DNA from: Desulfomicrobium sp. UBA5193
Lineage (GTDB): Bacteria; Desulfobacterota; Desulfovibrionia; Desulfovibrionales; Desulfomicrobiaceae
Assembly: GCA_002412965.1 (NCBI GenBank)
Contig: DHWB01000011.1
Coordinates: 1 to 64,000, forward strand
Direction: 5' to 3'
Length of the DNA stretch: 64,000 nucleotides
The translations under genes were made by a program, and so were the position numbers. Under the pieces are notes generated by a model. The model was not told the origin of the DNA, did no database searches, and saw only the letters and a list, made by a program, of their open reading frames with translations. Positions 10,201 through 17,610 of the stretch are shown piece after piece (position 1 is the stretch's first letter; each line of letters begins with the position of its first letter).

Positions 10201-12819
10201 AACCTGACCGTGAACGGCGACGCCATATTGAACAACGGCGTGGCCGACCCGGCAGGCAGCGGCCGCATGGCCATGGTGGTGACCGGGGACCAGGGCGACG
10301 TGGTGACCAGGGACTCGGGCAACGGCTGGACCTGGACCAAGGTAGGGCAGGACGTGGCCCTTGGCGATGACGGCAACACATATGTCTTGTTCGAGGCCGT
10401 CAAGGACGGCAAGACCATTCGGCTTTATGTGCAGACCGGCCTGAGCGAAGGCGAGATCACGGACGGCGTGGTCAAGATAACCGGAACCGAAGGCCACGAC
10501 GACCTGACCGTTGGTTGGGATTTCGACGATCCGCAGTACACGTTCCACGTCCAAGGCCTGGAAGGCAACGACACCCTGCGCGGCGGCTCGGGCGCGGACA
10601 CTCTGGACGGGGGCGGGCATGCGTACGCACAGCATTCTCCCTGGGTGTACACCCAGGAAGGCGGCGACACCGTGGATTACGGCGCGAGCACCGCGGCCGT
10701 GGACATCGATCTGACCCGCGCCACCCAGACAGGCGGCCATGCCGAGGGTGATTCGCTGGTCGGCGTCGAGAACGTCATCGGCTCGGGCTTTAACGACAGC
10801 ATCGCCGGCGACGCGACGGCCAACCTCCTTTCCGGCCTTGCCGGCGACGACACGCTGCTTGGAAGGGAAGGCAACGACACCCTGCGCGGCGGGGCCGGGG
10901 CCGACCTGATCGACGGCGGCGTTGGCCAGGATTTCGCCGATTACCGCGACAGCGCAGGCTGGGTGAACGTGGACCTGAACATCCAGGACGGCAGCACGGC
11001 GCAGAGTGGCGGCGGCGCGGGCAGCCACGCTTTGGGCGATACGCTTGTCGGCATTGAGAGCATCATCGGCTCGGCCTTCGCCGACAGCATCGTCGGCAAT
11101 GGCGGCAACAACCATCTCATCGGTCTGGGCGGCGACGACACGCTCATCGGCGGCGCGGGCAACGACACTCTCGTCAGCGGGGCCGGGGCCGACAGGGTGG
11201 ACGGCGGCACGGGCACCCGCGACCTGGCGGACTGCAGCGGCAGCACCGCCTGGGTGAACGTGGATCTGAACATCCAAAACGGGACCACTGCCCAGTCCGG
11301 CGGCGGCGCGGGCAACCACGCCGAGGGCGACATCCTGACGGGCATCGAGGACGTCAATGGCTCCCAGTACGGCGACTCCCTCACGGGCAACGGCGTCAGT
11401 AACCGCATTTGGGCCTACGACGGCGACGACACCATCTTCGGCGGGGGGTTCTACGACACCATCCATGGCGGCGACGGCAACGATTTGATCGACGGCGGCT
11501 CCCACGAGGATTCCCTCTTCGGCGGCGAGGGCAACGACACCATCAACGGCGGCACCGGCATCGACTCCATCTGGGGCGGCGCCGGCGACGACTCCCTTTA
11601 CGGCGGCACGGGCGACACCCAGGATCTTCTGATCGGCGGCGTGGGCAACGACACCCTGGACGGCGGCAGCGCCACCCGCTGGGACACCCTCATCGGCGGC
11701 ATAGGCGCGGACCGCATCATCGGCAACGGGGTCAACTCCTCGGCCAGCTACGAGCTGACCGGATATGGCGACTTCGATGTCAGCTGGCAGGGCGTTTACC
11801 TCGACCTGCGTCTGCAGGGTCTGGATGCGGACGGCAACCTGATGGTCCAGCCCGGCAAGCCCGGAGGCGACGACGCCACCGGCGACATCCTGACCGGCAT
11901 CGTCAACGCCGTGGGCTCGAACGGCAGCGACACGCTCATCGGCAACGATCAGAACAACGAGATGTACGGCGTTGACGGCAACGACCTCATGATCGGCGGC
12001 GCGGGCAATGACGAGCTGTGGGGCGTGAACAACAACGACACGCTGGAGGGCGGACTCGGGGCGGACTTCATCTGGGGCGGCATGGACTACGACATCGCTT
12101 CCTACGCGAATGCTGCCTCCGGGGTGAATGTCAGCCTGGAAATCCAGCTTGGCGGTCGTCAAGTTGGCACAGGCGAGGAAAACGGCGACGAGCTCTGGTA
12201 CATGGACGGCCTGTGGGGCTCGGAGCACAACGACACGTTGACCGGCCGCAACACGGATGATCCGCAGTACATGAGCATCCACAACATCATCGAGGGCCGC
12301 GGGGGCAATGACCTGATCAGCGGCCTGGCCGGCAACGACACCCTGGACGGCGGCACGGGCAACGACACGCTCATCGGCGGCGTGGGCGTCGATCTGCTCC
12401 TGGGTGGCGCGGACCACGACTTGCTCATCGGCGGCCTGACTGACACCGCTCATGGCGGAGACGGTTTTGACACTTTCCGATTGGAGGACAACATCGGAAC
12501 TGGAAGCACCTTTGATTTGAGCGCCATGAACGATGCGGGCCGGATCACAGGCATCGAGCGCATCGACATCACGGGTGACGCCGATGACTCGAACACCCTG
12601 ACCCTCAAGGCCAACGACGTGTTTCAAGTGTCCGGGGGATCCCTCTATGTTGATGGCGATGTCGGTGACAGTGTGACAAGCATCGGCGCGGGCTGGACCC
12701 AGCAGGCTGCCGACGTGACTCATAATGGCCAAACATACCATCATTATACATCCATATATGATTCTCATACGGTCAATCTGTATGTGGATGTCGACGTTAC
12801 GTACCAAACACATTCATAA
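4294..12819 (+). CDS. Giant RTX/cadherin-like protein exported by type I secretion (2841 aa)
   Basis: Start chosen at 4294 (MSKTQVFVQQ), which has AAGGAG 8-13 bases upstream. Residues ~1-180 are repeat-free and could be an N-terminal retention or adhesion region. Residues ~180-275 resemble a tandem-95/cadherin-like domain (FDVDGDRLFVTN, DGTWTFIPAENWNGTLTFSY). A CSPG/cadherin_3-like segment follows (~280-400, LKYFITKTPLYGVLLVDG), then over 2000 residues of RTX nonapeptides (GGxGNDTLxGG). The CSPG plus RTX block is duplicated (5118-7431 and 7767-10116), and a third, partial block runs to ~12.4 kb. The C-terminal ~120 residues are repeat-free and match those of the upstream RTX gene, so they likely hold the secretion signal. 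No LapG-type cleavage motif, lipase or protease site was recognised. Likely a calcium-stabilised surface adhesin; that role is inference. Confidence 0.88.
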   Translation: MSKTQVFVQQADGTTRKVEVVSGGVVLLNPDEHLFIAASSDQAQVEAGAPGEVTIKLEGIGEFTVESAGEAPEAIAMAPEVSVFKAPPTIVFETARSELSDAALTHEALGVHKARVDNTEFLNREVGEDFGMGQILDMAAFSALDGEGLGGRKVAEESELDDNMMDGLAGDNEAEQVNRAPESDLVTLPSTAEDSSVTITTEQLLSQAFDVDGDRLFVTNLVLNNPEAGTLVDNGDGTWTFIPAENWNGTLTFSYQISDGEYVIPGKASLTVDPVNDAPVIALNAVLLVDDDATVSLTGSLLATDVDNSASELKYFITKTPLYGVLLVDGVEITDFSKVAFTQADLDSGRVTFRFDPRAQDKILVMEDDSFVFKVTDGENITGPATFNIHNTTVQVWGTNGDDDLTSVANFDRAGVKYHVYGFDGNDAMRGGAGADTLDGGGHASTDVTYSVWRATVTVPGATPGGDTVDYSASNASVDVDLTRAKQIGGHAEGDVLIGIENVTGSRYADTLSGDKGNNVLAGLAGADLIDGREGSDTADYRRSDAAVDVDLTRATQIGGHAEGDTLVAIENVIGSAFADSITGDAGHNFLDGDAGADTLLGGAGNDTLRGGAGADSLDGGAGTRDLADYSTSDGAVNVDLTRTGAQSGGHAEGDILVNIEDALGSRFNDVLTGDGKSNRLWGGDGDDTIYGGGFYDTIQGGAGNDWIDGGSHEDSLFGGDGNDTIYGGNGIDSIWGGDGDDYLVGYNPDGSADRNQDLLIGGAGNDTLDASHECGTQWSTLIGGSGADMLIGNGKTSSASYELTGHGDFEVNYGPGVYLDLRRQGKDADGNWIAQIDPFGRKTDAVGDTLIGIVNAVGTYSDDTLIGNHQNNEMYGVDGNDLMIGGEGNDSLWGVDGNDTLEGGLGADFLWGGMDYDIASYENAASGVNVSLELQLGARQVGTGEENGDELWYMDGLYGSNFNDTLTGRNTDDPGYMSIHNLIEGRGGNDLISGLAGNDTLDGGTGNDTLIGGVGNDLLIGGAGDDLIHAGAGDTVKGGSGFDVLKSEDSSLNIASSTTITGIERIDLTGDAKSLTVNGDAIMKNGVLDPSGGGMKALIVNGDAGDTVHFSGDSWGWKIFAENQTMNGKTYTVYEGLKDGQKVRLYVENHLGTDTDLNDAPVIALNAVLLVDDDETKSLTDSLLTTDTDNSPSELKYFITKTPLYGVLLFDGVEITDFSKAVFTQADLDSGRVTFRFDPHPQDQILVMEDDSFVFKVTDGVNTTSQATFRIHNTTVQVWGTNGDDDLTSVANFDRAGVKYHVYGFDGNDAMRGGAGADTLDGGGHASTDVTYSVWRATVTVPGATPDGDTVDYSASNASVDVDLTRAKQIGGHAEGDVLIGIENVTGSRYADTLSGDKSNNVLAGLAGADLIDGREGRDTADYRRSDVAVDVDLTRTGAQSGGHAEGDTLVAIENVIGSAFADSIVGDAGHNFLDGGAGNDTLLGGIGNDTLRGGAGADYLDGGTGPTNWRGEMSQDLADYSTSDAAVNVDLTRTGVQSGGHAEGDILVNIEGVVGTRFSDVITGDGKSNRLWGGDGDDTIFGGGFYDTIQGGAGNDWIDGGTHEDDLYGGAGNDTIYGGNGIDSLWGGDGDDYLVGYNPDGSADRNQDLLVGGAGNDTLDASHECGSDWSTLIGGMGGDMLIGNGKTSSASYELTGHGDFEVNYGPGVYLDLRRQGKDADGNWIAQIDPFGRKTDAVGDTLIGIVNAVGTYSDDTLIGNHQNNEMYGVGGHDLMIGGEGNDSLWGVDGNDTLEGGLGADFLWGGLDYDIASYENAASGVNVSLEIQNGGLQSGTGEENGDRLWYMDGLYGSEFNDTLTGRNSDDPAGPLYLSTHNLIEGRGGNDLISGLAGNDTLDGGTGNDTLIGGVGNDLLIGGAGDDLIHAGAGDTVDGGSGFDVLRSEDAHLNVTSSTTITGIERIDLTGAGKNLTVNGDAILNNGVADPAGSGRMAMVVTGDQGDVVTRDSGNGWTWTKVGQDVALGDDGNTYVLFEAVKDGKTIRLYVQTGLSEGEITDGVVKITGTEGHDDLTVGWDFDDPQYTFHVQGLEGNDTLRGGSGADTLDGGGHAYAQHSPWVYTQEGGDTVDYGASTAAVDIDLTRATQTGGHAEGDSLVGVENVIGSGFNDSIAGDATANLLSGLAGDDTLLGREGNDTLRGGAGADLIDGGVGQDFADYRDSAGWVNVDLNIQDGSTAQSGGGAGSHALGDTLVGIESIIGSAFADSIVGNGGNNHLIGLGGDDTLIGGAGNDTLVSGAGADRVDGGTGTRDLADCSGSTAWVNVDLNIQNGTTAQSGGGAGNHAEGDILTGIEDVNGSQYGDSLTGNGVSNRIWAYDGDDTIFGGGFYDTIHGGDGNDLIDGGSHEDSLFGGEGNDTINGGTGIDSIWGGAGDDSLYGGTGDTQDLLIGGVGNDTLDGGSATRWDTLIGGIGADRIIGNGVNSSASYELTGYGDFDVSWQGVYLDLRLQGLDADGNLMVQPGKPGGDDATGDILTGIVNAVGSNGSDTLIGNDQNNEMYGVDGNDLMIGGAGNDELWGVNNNDTLEGGLGADFIWGGMDYDIASYANAASGVNVSLEIQLGGRQVGTGEENGDELWYMDGLWGSEHNDTLTGRNTDDPQYMSIHNIIEGRGGNDLISGLAGNDTLDGGTGNDTLIGGVGVDLLLGGADHDLLIGGLTDTAHGGDGFDTFRLEDNIGTGSTFDLSAMNDAGRITGIERIDITGDADDSNTLTLKANDVFQVSGGSLYVDGDVGDSVTSIGAGWTQQAADVTHNGQTYHHYTSIYDSHTVNLYVDVDVTYQTHS
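5118..7431 (+). repeat. Internal direct repeat, copy A, of the giant RTX gene
   Basis: Begins at GAACGACGCGCCGG and ends at the shared TTCGATGTGCTG. Copy B is offset by 2649 bp in the first half and 2676 bp after a 27-bp insertion in copy B. Long stretches, such as the one around 5488-5690, are identical at the DNA level. Encodes one CSPG-like domain plus a full RTX block. Confidence 0.85.
7767..10116 (+). repeat. Internal direct repeat, copy B, of the giant RTX gene
   Basis: Partner of 5118-7431. It differs by point changes and by a 27-bp insertion near 8811-8845 (a GPTNWRGEMSQ-type insertion in the protein). A more diverged, CSPG-less third block continues from ~10480 to ~12440. Confidence 0.85.
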
Positions 12820-13147
12820 AGGTGTCAAAATTTGAGCTCTGAACACGTTATATCACTCTTATTTTAATCCGTGTTCAGAGCTCATCTGGCCCATGAATTC
12901 CGTCTTTGATTGCAGAAAAAAGGGATATGCACCTGCAAAGAATCGTGATGTTGGAGTACTGCGGTTTTTAGAATGAATATGTGAGGATGCATTGTTTAAC
13001 GAAATAACTTTCATGTAAAATATCATGAAGTTATACTAATCAGGCTTATTCACAATTTTACGGAATGAAAGCGTTGGCTAGATCGGATTGCGTCAGGGGA
13101 AAAGATTTGCCGCTCTAGATCATGAATTATTACGGAGGAAGAAGAGC
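12820..13147. other. Intergenic region between giant RTX gene and TolC copy 2
   Basis: Contains the inverted repeat at 12834-12883 and AT-rich sequence. The last ~70 bases resemble the segment before TolC copy 1 (shared CGGATTG, CAGGGGAAA and CTAGATCATGAAT-like words), so the duplication reaches into the leader. No gene seen. Confidence 0.6.
12834..12883. repeat. 14-bp perfect inverted repeat just after the giant RTX stop codon
   Basis: Arms at 12834-12847 and 12870-12883 (GAGCTCTGAACACG and its complement) flank a 22-nt AT-rich loop. There is no T-run, so it is not a canonical terminator. It may stabilise the mRNA end or bind a protein. Confidence 0.7.
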
Positions 13148-14548
13148 ATGAAATGGAAAGTTTTTCGGAACACGTTGTTTGTTTTTGTTTTAATTTCTGT
13201 GGTCATGGGCATTGCTCCCGCTTTGTCCGGAGCGCAATCCGCAGTTGTCGGCGCCGAACAAGTTGATTCGATATTGACGGATGTCGTGTCGGGAGATGGC
13301 CTTACGCTTCCGGCGGCCATTCAGTCCGCCATCGACACCAACCCCAAGTTCTTGAGCGGAAAACATGCCTACTCATCGTCGCATGAAGCCTATCTGAGAT
13401 CCTACGGAGCGCTCTTGCCCCAGCTCGATTTCGTGGCGAAGGGCGGCTATCTGGTCATCCGCAACGACACGACCATAGCCGCCTATGACGACGAGCAGGG
13501 CGAGGAATGGTCGAACGACATGCGCATGGTCTTGTCCCAGCTGATCTATGATGGGGGCCTGACCTCTTCGAAGGTCGAAGCGGACAAGTTCTTTTCGCAG
13601 TCCAAAAAGGAAGAGCTCTTCAACACGGCCGAGGACGTCGGTCTGACCGCGACGCAGTACTTCATGGAAGTTATCCGCAACCGCGCCTTGATCGAGCTGT
13701 GCGAGCGCAACATTGTCCAGCATGCCAATATTCTCGAATTGACCCGCGTCCGTTTGAGCAGCGGCGGTGGAACCCAGGTTGACGTGAGCCAGGCCGAGGC
13801 ATCCCTGGAAGAAGCCAGATCGAGGCTGGTTCAGGCCAAGCAAGGGCTTGAAGACGCCGAAGCGGGCTACGCGAAACTCTTCGGGGACAAGGCCGGCAAG
13901 CTGGCCATGCCAGGCCGACCTGTTGCTGCCATTCCTCAGGATGTCGATGCTGCCATCGCTCTGGCCATGGACAACAACCGCGCGCTGAAAGCCGCCCGTC
14001 TGGCCATCCAGCAGAAGGAGCGCGAGGTCGACTCCGCGGAAGGGCTCATGAAGCCCCAGCTTTATGCCAAGCTCTCGGGTGGCCGTTCGGACAATACCGG
14101 CGGTTATGAAGAGAACTACAATGACTTTTCCGCCATGCTCCAGATGAATTTCAATCTGTACAGCGGCGGGTCCGACGCTGCCGCGATCAGGGAAGCAAAG
14201 AGCGACAAGCTGAAGGTGCTGCAGGATGCCGAAGAAGTCCGGCGCACCGTGGAAGAGGATGTGAAGACCGCCTACAGTTTCCACAAGGTCACCGGCAACC
14301 TGCTGCCGATTTTGAGCAATCTGACGAACGAGAACGCCAAGATAGTCGTCAGCTATGCGGACCAGTTCCGCATGGGCAAGAGAACGCTGCTCGATCTTGT
14401 TTCAGCCCAGAAAAGTCTGTTCAGCTCCCAGCAGGTGTACTTGAACGCGATGACCGCGCATACATTCTCCTACTACCGGATCTGCATGCCGATCTCCGCG
14501 CTCATGTCTACTCTGAACGTGACCATGGACGTGCCAAAATTGGATTAG
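13148..14548 (+). CDS. TolC-family outer membrane efflux/secretion protein (copy 2)
   Basis: A 466-residue paralogue of the gene at 2425-3855. The start at 13148 follows ACGGAGGAAGAAGAGC, giving a signal peptide (MKWKVFRNTL, hydrophobic core, ALSGAQS). From codon ~50 to the stop the protein is nearly identical to copy 1, while the signal peptide and first mature residues differ and are about ten residues shorter. It follows the complete giant RTX gene as copy 1 follows the truncated one. As the outer-membrane channel of type I secretion it would pair with the ABC transporter (19043-21262) and fusion protein (17611-19046), which have no tolC of their own. Whether the two channels are redundant or cargo-specific cannot be told from the sequence. 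Confidence 0.9.
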   Translation: MKWKVFRNTLFVFVLISVVMGIAPALSGAQSAVVGAEQVDSILTDVVSGDGLTLPAAIQSAIDTNPKFLSGKHAYSSSHEAYLRSYGALLPQLDFVAKGGYLVIRNDTTIAAYDDEQGEEWSNDMRMVLSQLIYDGGLTSSKVEADKFFSQSKKEELFNTAEDVGLTATQYFMEVIRNRALIELCERNIVQHANILELTRVRLSSGGGTQVDVSQAEASLEEARSRLVQAKQGLEDAEAGYAKLFGDKAGKLAMPGRPVAAIPQDVDAAIALAMDNNRALKAARLAIQQKEREVDSAEGLMKPQLYAKLSGGRSDNTGGYEENYNDFSAMLQMNFNLYSGGSDAAAIREAKSDKLKVLQDAEEVRRTVEEDVKTAYSFHKVTGNLLPILSNLTNENAKIVVSYADQFRMGKRTLLDLVSAQKSLFSSQQVYLNAMTAHTFSYYRICMPISALMSTLNVTMDVPKLD

Positions 14549-14578
14549 AATAATGCACAGCGCGCTTCCGGGCGCGCT
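13296..14578 (+). repeat. Long direct repeat covering TolC copy 2 (partner 2603-3885)
   Basis: Second copy of the repeat, colinear without net indel. It ends inside the GC-rich hairpin, beyond which the sequences of the two cassettes part. Confidence 0.85.
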
Positions 14579-14583
14579 GTGCA
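14554..14583 (+). repeat. Perfect 12-bp GC hairpin after TolC copy 2
   Basis: TGCACAGCGCGC and its complement (14554-14565, 14572-14583) around loop TTCCGG. It has no T-run of its own, and an imperfect version lies after TolC copy 1. It probably protects the mRNA 3' end or assists the terminator that follows. Confidence 0.6.
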
Positions 14584-14596
14584 TCGCAGCAGTTTG

Positions 14597-14656
14597 ACCA
14601 AGCGGGGAGTACGAGCAGGCCAATCTGGCTGTGATCGTATTCCCCGTTTGGTTTTG
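14597..14656 (+). terminator. Rho-independent terminator after TolC copy 2
   Basis: 18-bp stem with two G-U type pairs (14597-14614 with 14635-14652), loop of 20 nt, then TTTT. Its sequence is unrelated to the terminator of copy 1, although both sit just after the duplicated hairpin. Confidence 0.7.
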
Positions 14657-15120
14657 TAAGGAGCGGTGGCGTGGATTGTGTTACAAAAAAGTGGGTGTGA
14701 TTGAAGAGTCGTCAGCGGACCAGACCGGAATCCCTGCCATTGACGGATACGAAATTAAGCGCACGACGTACATGAATTCAAGAGCTAATGTGCTGTATTG
14801 TTATAAGTAATGGGTTATTATAACTAGAATTCTTCGAAATCCCTGTTCTGAAATCTACGCGTGCATTTTGGTGCTTCATATCAAGTGCTTCCGTGAGAAG
14901 AGTCCATTGCAAAAAGGAGTGATAAATCCTGTGTGTCATTCCCGCGAAGGCGAGTCATGACAGGCTAATCGTGTAACCAATTCCTTTTAAATAGTTAAAA
15001 GTAATGGCTCCTCTTCTTCAAGTGGATGACGACTGTTTGAAGTTACATCTGGGAACACCCCTAAACGAGTCATTTACTCAGAGCAATTCTGGAAGGAATA
15101 TCAAGTGATTGAAGCGAAAT

Positions 15121-15783
15121 TTAGTTCTTTTCCGGAAAGAGAGTGTCGGTATCGAAGTAATGACCACGAACGCAACGAGCATAGGCATTGATGTCGGACT
15201 CTGCTATTGCTTCGTACATAGTGCGATGTTTCTCAACTTGAGCTTCAAGCAAAGAGGCTGCGTGGTCATAATAGACTGCTATATATGTCCAGTAATAGTT
15301 TCCAAGCGAATGCCATGCTTTTGCCAATGATTCACTATGGGCCCCTTGGATGATGGCAAGGTGAAAAGCCATGTCGTGCATGCGCATATTTTTTGTGTCG
15401 TTCATTCCAACACAAGTAGCCATGTTGTCTACGCAACTTTTTAAAAAATTGAAATCAAGGTATCGAGATTGATGTTTAACGACGCTCCATCTTACAGCCA
15501 GTGCTTCTATTTCTGTTCGGACATCGTAGTAGTCGTTGAGTTGATCTTTGGTGAGAGTTCTGATCCGTGTGCCTTTATATGGTTCAGTCTCTAATACTCC
15601 TTGAGCAATCAGATCTCGAATTGCTTCGCGGACAGCACCTTGGCTAATTGAAAGTTCGCGTGCTAATTTTGATTCAATAATTTTATCGCCAGGATTGAGC
15701 TCTCCCTTTAAAATTGATTCCATCAAATATTCTGCAACATCGTCGCGCAAGACTCTTCTTTTAAGTAAATTTTTTATTTCCAT
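15121..15783 (-). CDS. GntR/FadR-family transcriptional regulator (FCD domain)
   Basis: A 220-residue protein with an N-terminal winged helix (residues ~10-75: DDVAEYLMESILKGELNPGD, then the recognition helix region SISQGAVREAIRDL) and an all-helical FCD effector domain (~85-210) with the usual metal-site histidines (HDMAFH and the late RGHYFD). The start has AAGGAAA upstream. GntR/FCD proteins are metabolite-responsive repressors or activators of catabolic genes. No catabolic operon adjoins it, so the effector and targets cannot be inferred. It is the last gene of the - strand run that begins at 22530. The region is AT-richer than the core genes in this window. Confidence 0.85.
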   Translation of the reverse strand: MEIKNLLKRRVLRDDVAEYLMESILKGELNPGDKIIESKLARELSISQGAVREAIRDLIAQGVLETEPYKGTRIRTLTKDQLNDYYDVRTEIEALAVRWSVVKHQSRYLDFNFLKSCVDNMATCVGMNDTKNMRMHDMAFHLAIIQGAHSESLAKAWHSLGNYYWTYIAVYYDHAASLLEAQVEKHRTMYEAIAESDINAYARCVRGHYFDTDTLFPEKN

Positions 15784-15827
15784 GATAATTTCCTTATAAA
15801 ATATTTATCGGGTCTGTATTTAACCGA

Positions 15828-16358
15828 TTATTTTTTCTTTATTTTATTAGCGTGTTCTTTGTCTGCTAAGTATTTTTTTAATAATTCGTGATCTTTTTCT
15901 GTGCATTCAAAGTTTAAAATAACAACACATTCTCCATGAATAAAGTTTACTCGTACAAAATAACATGAAAAAAAGAATGGGTCGTCATGATTCGGCAAGG
16001 CAAAAAGAATGTAAAAATTATTATCAATTAAATTTTCAAAAGGAGGATTTTTTAGGATTACTTGCATAGAAGATGTTGAAAGGTTGATGATGATGCACTT
16101 CCAGCTTTTTCCGTTGCTTTTTTCGGAAATGACAGCCGGGATCGAACATTGCTTGCGCGGAGACTGTCGTTTTTCACCCTGGAGAAGCGTGGGGTTTTCT
16201 TGGCCGAGCATGTGCTCCGTGAGAATATTTTCAATCAACGAAGACGTGGTTTTGTTTTCAAGCCTGCAAATAGCCTTGAGTTTTATGAGAGTTTCTTCAT
16301 CAGTTCTGAATGATATTTTTGTGTTTTTTCGAGTGATTGGGATTTCAATATGGTTCAT
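15828..16358 (-). CDS. Ribbon-helix-helix / PilZ domain fusion protein
   Basis: About 176 residues. The N-terminal ~45 residues (TKISFRTDEETLIKLKAICR, then NKTTSSLIENILTEHM) look like an Arc/CopG-type ribbon-helix-helix DNA-binding motif. The rest resembles PilZ: an RQSPRKQ (RxxxR) c-di-GMP-binding element, then NLSTSSM at the position of the usual D/NxSxxG, and a beta-barrel-like pattern to the end. The ATG at 16358 is preferred. An upstream in-frame TTG at 16403 would add a cysteine-rich, unlikely leader, and neither has a clear ribosome site. By family logic this would be a c-di-GMP-responsive DNA-binding regulator. It sits in a run with the type I secretion genes and an HD-GYP regulator. 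The G-to-S change in the second PilZ motif leaves c-di-GMP binding uncertain. Confidence 0.65.
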   Translation of the reverse strand: MNHIEIPITRKNTKISFRTDEETLIKLKAICRLENKTTSSLIENILTEHMLGQENPTLLQGEKRQSPRKQCSIPAVISEKSNGKSWKCIIINLSTSSMQVILKNPPFENLIDNNFYILFALPNHDDPFFFSCYFVRVNFIHGECVVILNFECTEKDHELLKKYLADKEHANKIKKK

Positions 16359-16403
16359 GCCGCACCAATTTGGGTTGCAGTTGAAAACGCAGGAAAATTT
16401 CAA

Positions 16404-16888
16404 TGATAATGTGCTTTACTTCCATATTTTGGGTTGATTTTCAATAATCAATTTTCTGTTATAGTTTTCTTCTGATCTCGTTTACCCGTTGTGAAAAATG
16501 CGAAGTACAAGTAACCTTTTGAAAATAAAGGTTATGATGGACGGGCATGTGTGGGTAATGTGAGCATATCGTCGTAACTAAATTGCTATCCTGCAGAACA
16601 CAAGTCCGGAACTCTTGCTTTGGCAGATTTGGAAGATGAGGCTGGTCACTGCCAAGTAACTTTCGTTCTTATTGGCGAAGTACGGCAGTGTTGGAGTACG
16701 GGCGTTAAAATTTATTCATATTGGAGCGATTTGACTTCGAGTTATGCTATGTTTTAATCTTAAATGACATTTAAACTAATATATAATACATTTTTTTAAA
16801 AATAAATAAAAAATTTGTATTATACTGATCTAAATATTATTCATAACAATGATTTTATAAAATCATTAATGAATATTCAAATTTATAT
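16404..16888. other. AT-rich intergenic region between RHH-PilZ and NarL-type regulator genes
   Basis: About 480 bases, very AT-rich near 16740-16880. No supported gene or RNA. It probably holds the RHH-PilZ promoter (- strand), but I cannot place boxes. Confidence 0.4.
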
Positions 16889-17563
16889 TTAAATTGTAGT
16901 GTATTTTTCAATTTCCTGAATTCCATCAAAAATATACATTTTTCTCTGTCGTAGCTCAGATAGATTATGGATTCCTAGTTTGACGAGGATGTTCGAGCGG
17001 TGTTTATTGACAGTTTTTAGGCTGATAAAGAGGCTGGCTGCGATATCTTTGCTTTTTTTGCCTTCAATGATGAGTTTTACGATCTGTTTTTCTCTTGCAG
17101 TTAGATTGTGAAGCGGAGGCAGGGAATTTCGGTGACGATTGACGAGGAGATAGTCATTGATAATCGTTTTAGCCAGCTTAGGACTGATGAACACTTCGTC
17201 CTTCAGGGAATAGTGCATGCCAAGGAAAAGTTCTTCCGGACCGGATCCTTTGAGAACGTAAGCGTTGGCGCCAAATGCCAGTGCCTGGAATAGTAATTCA
17301 TTTTCTTCGCAGATAGTGAGCATGATCACTGGAATATGAGGTGCGGAATGCTTTAAATGCCGCAACACGTCAGTGCCTGACAAATCGGGCAGTTGCAAAT
17401 CGAGAAGGACCAGGTCCGGACGATTTTTTTCGAAAAGATTGATGGCCTCGACACCGCTCCCGGTGTCAGTTTCGATGCAGTATTCATCCCTCATCTCAAT
17501 CATGGTTTTTAAGCCTTTGCGTAGCAAGAGGTCGTCTTCAACCAAAAGAATTTTCTTTTTCAT
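16889..17563 (-). CDS. NarL/FixJ-family two-component response regulator
   Basis: A 224-residue protein. The N-terminal receiver domain (~1-120) has the acidic pair EDD at 9-11 and the phospho-acceptor Asp in VLLDLQLPDLSG. The C-terminal LuxR-type HTH (~152-215) reads NLTAREKQIVKLIIEGKKSK and ISLKTVNKHRSNILVKLGI. The start has AAGGA upstream. It lies 48 bases downstream of the membrane-fusion gene on the same strand, so it is probably in the same transcript. No histidine kinase adjoins it. It is likely to control the secretion or RTX genes, but this is inference from position only. Confidence 0.88.
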   Translation of the reverse strand: MKKKILLVEDDLLLRKGLKTMIEMRDEYCIETDTGSGVEAINLFEKNRPDLVLLDLQLPDLSGTDVLRHLKHSAPHIPVIMLTICEENELLFQALAFGANAYVLKGSGPEELFLGMHYSLKDEVFISPKLAKTIINDYLLVNRHRNSLPPLHNLTAREKQIVKLIIEGKKSKDIAASLFISLKTVNKHRSNILVKLGIHNLSELRQRKMYIFDGIQEIEKYTTI

Positions 17564-17610
17564 GTAGTATCCTTATGGAGATATTATTTAACTTCTGTAA
17601 AAAGTTACAC

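Larger units (their letters stand above)
14549..15120. other. Intergenic region after the RTX-TolC cassettes
   Basis: Holds the hairpin and terminator at 14554-14656. The remaining ~460 bases show no supported gene or RNA. It separates + strand cassettes from the convergent - strand secretion and regulatory genes. Confidence 0.5.

Noticed and set aside
5560..12400. Regularly spaced short repeats resembling a CRISPR array
   Set aside because: They are in-frame calcium-binding nonapeptide codons, not direct repeats with unique spacers.
8848..12813. Very long - strand open frame (over 1300 codons) opposite the giant RTX gene, and similar ones at 4279-6246 and 472-1899
   Set aside because: They mirror the periodic GC-rich RTX codons of the opposite strand, have repetitive Val/Ala/His-rich composition and no ribosome sites or domains.
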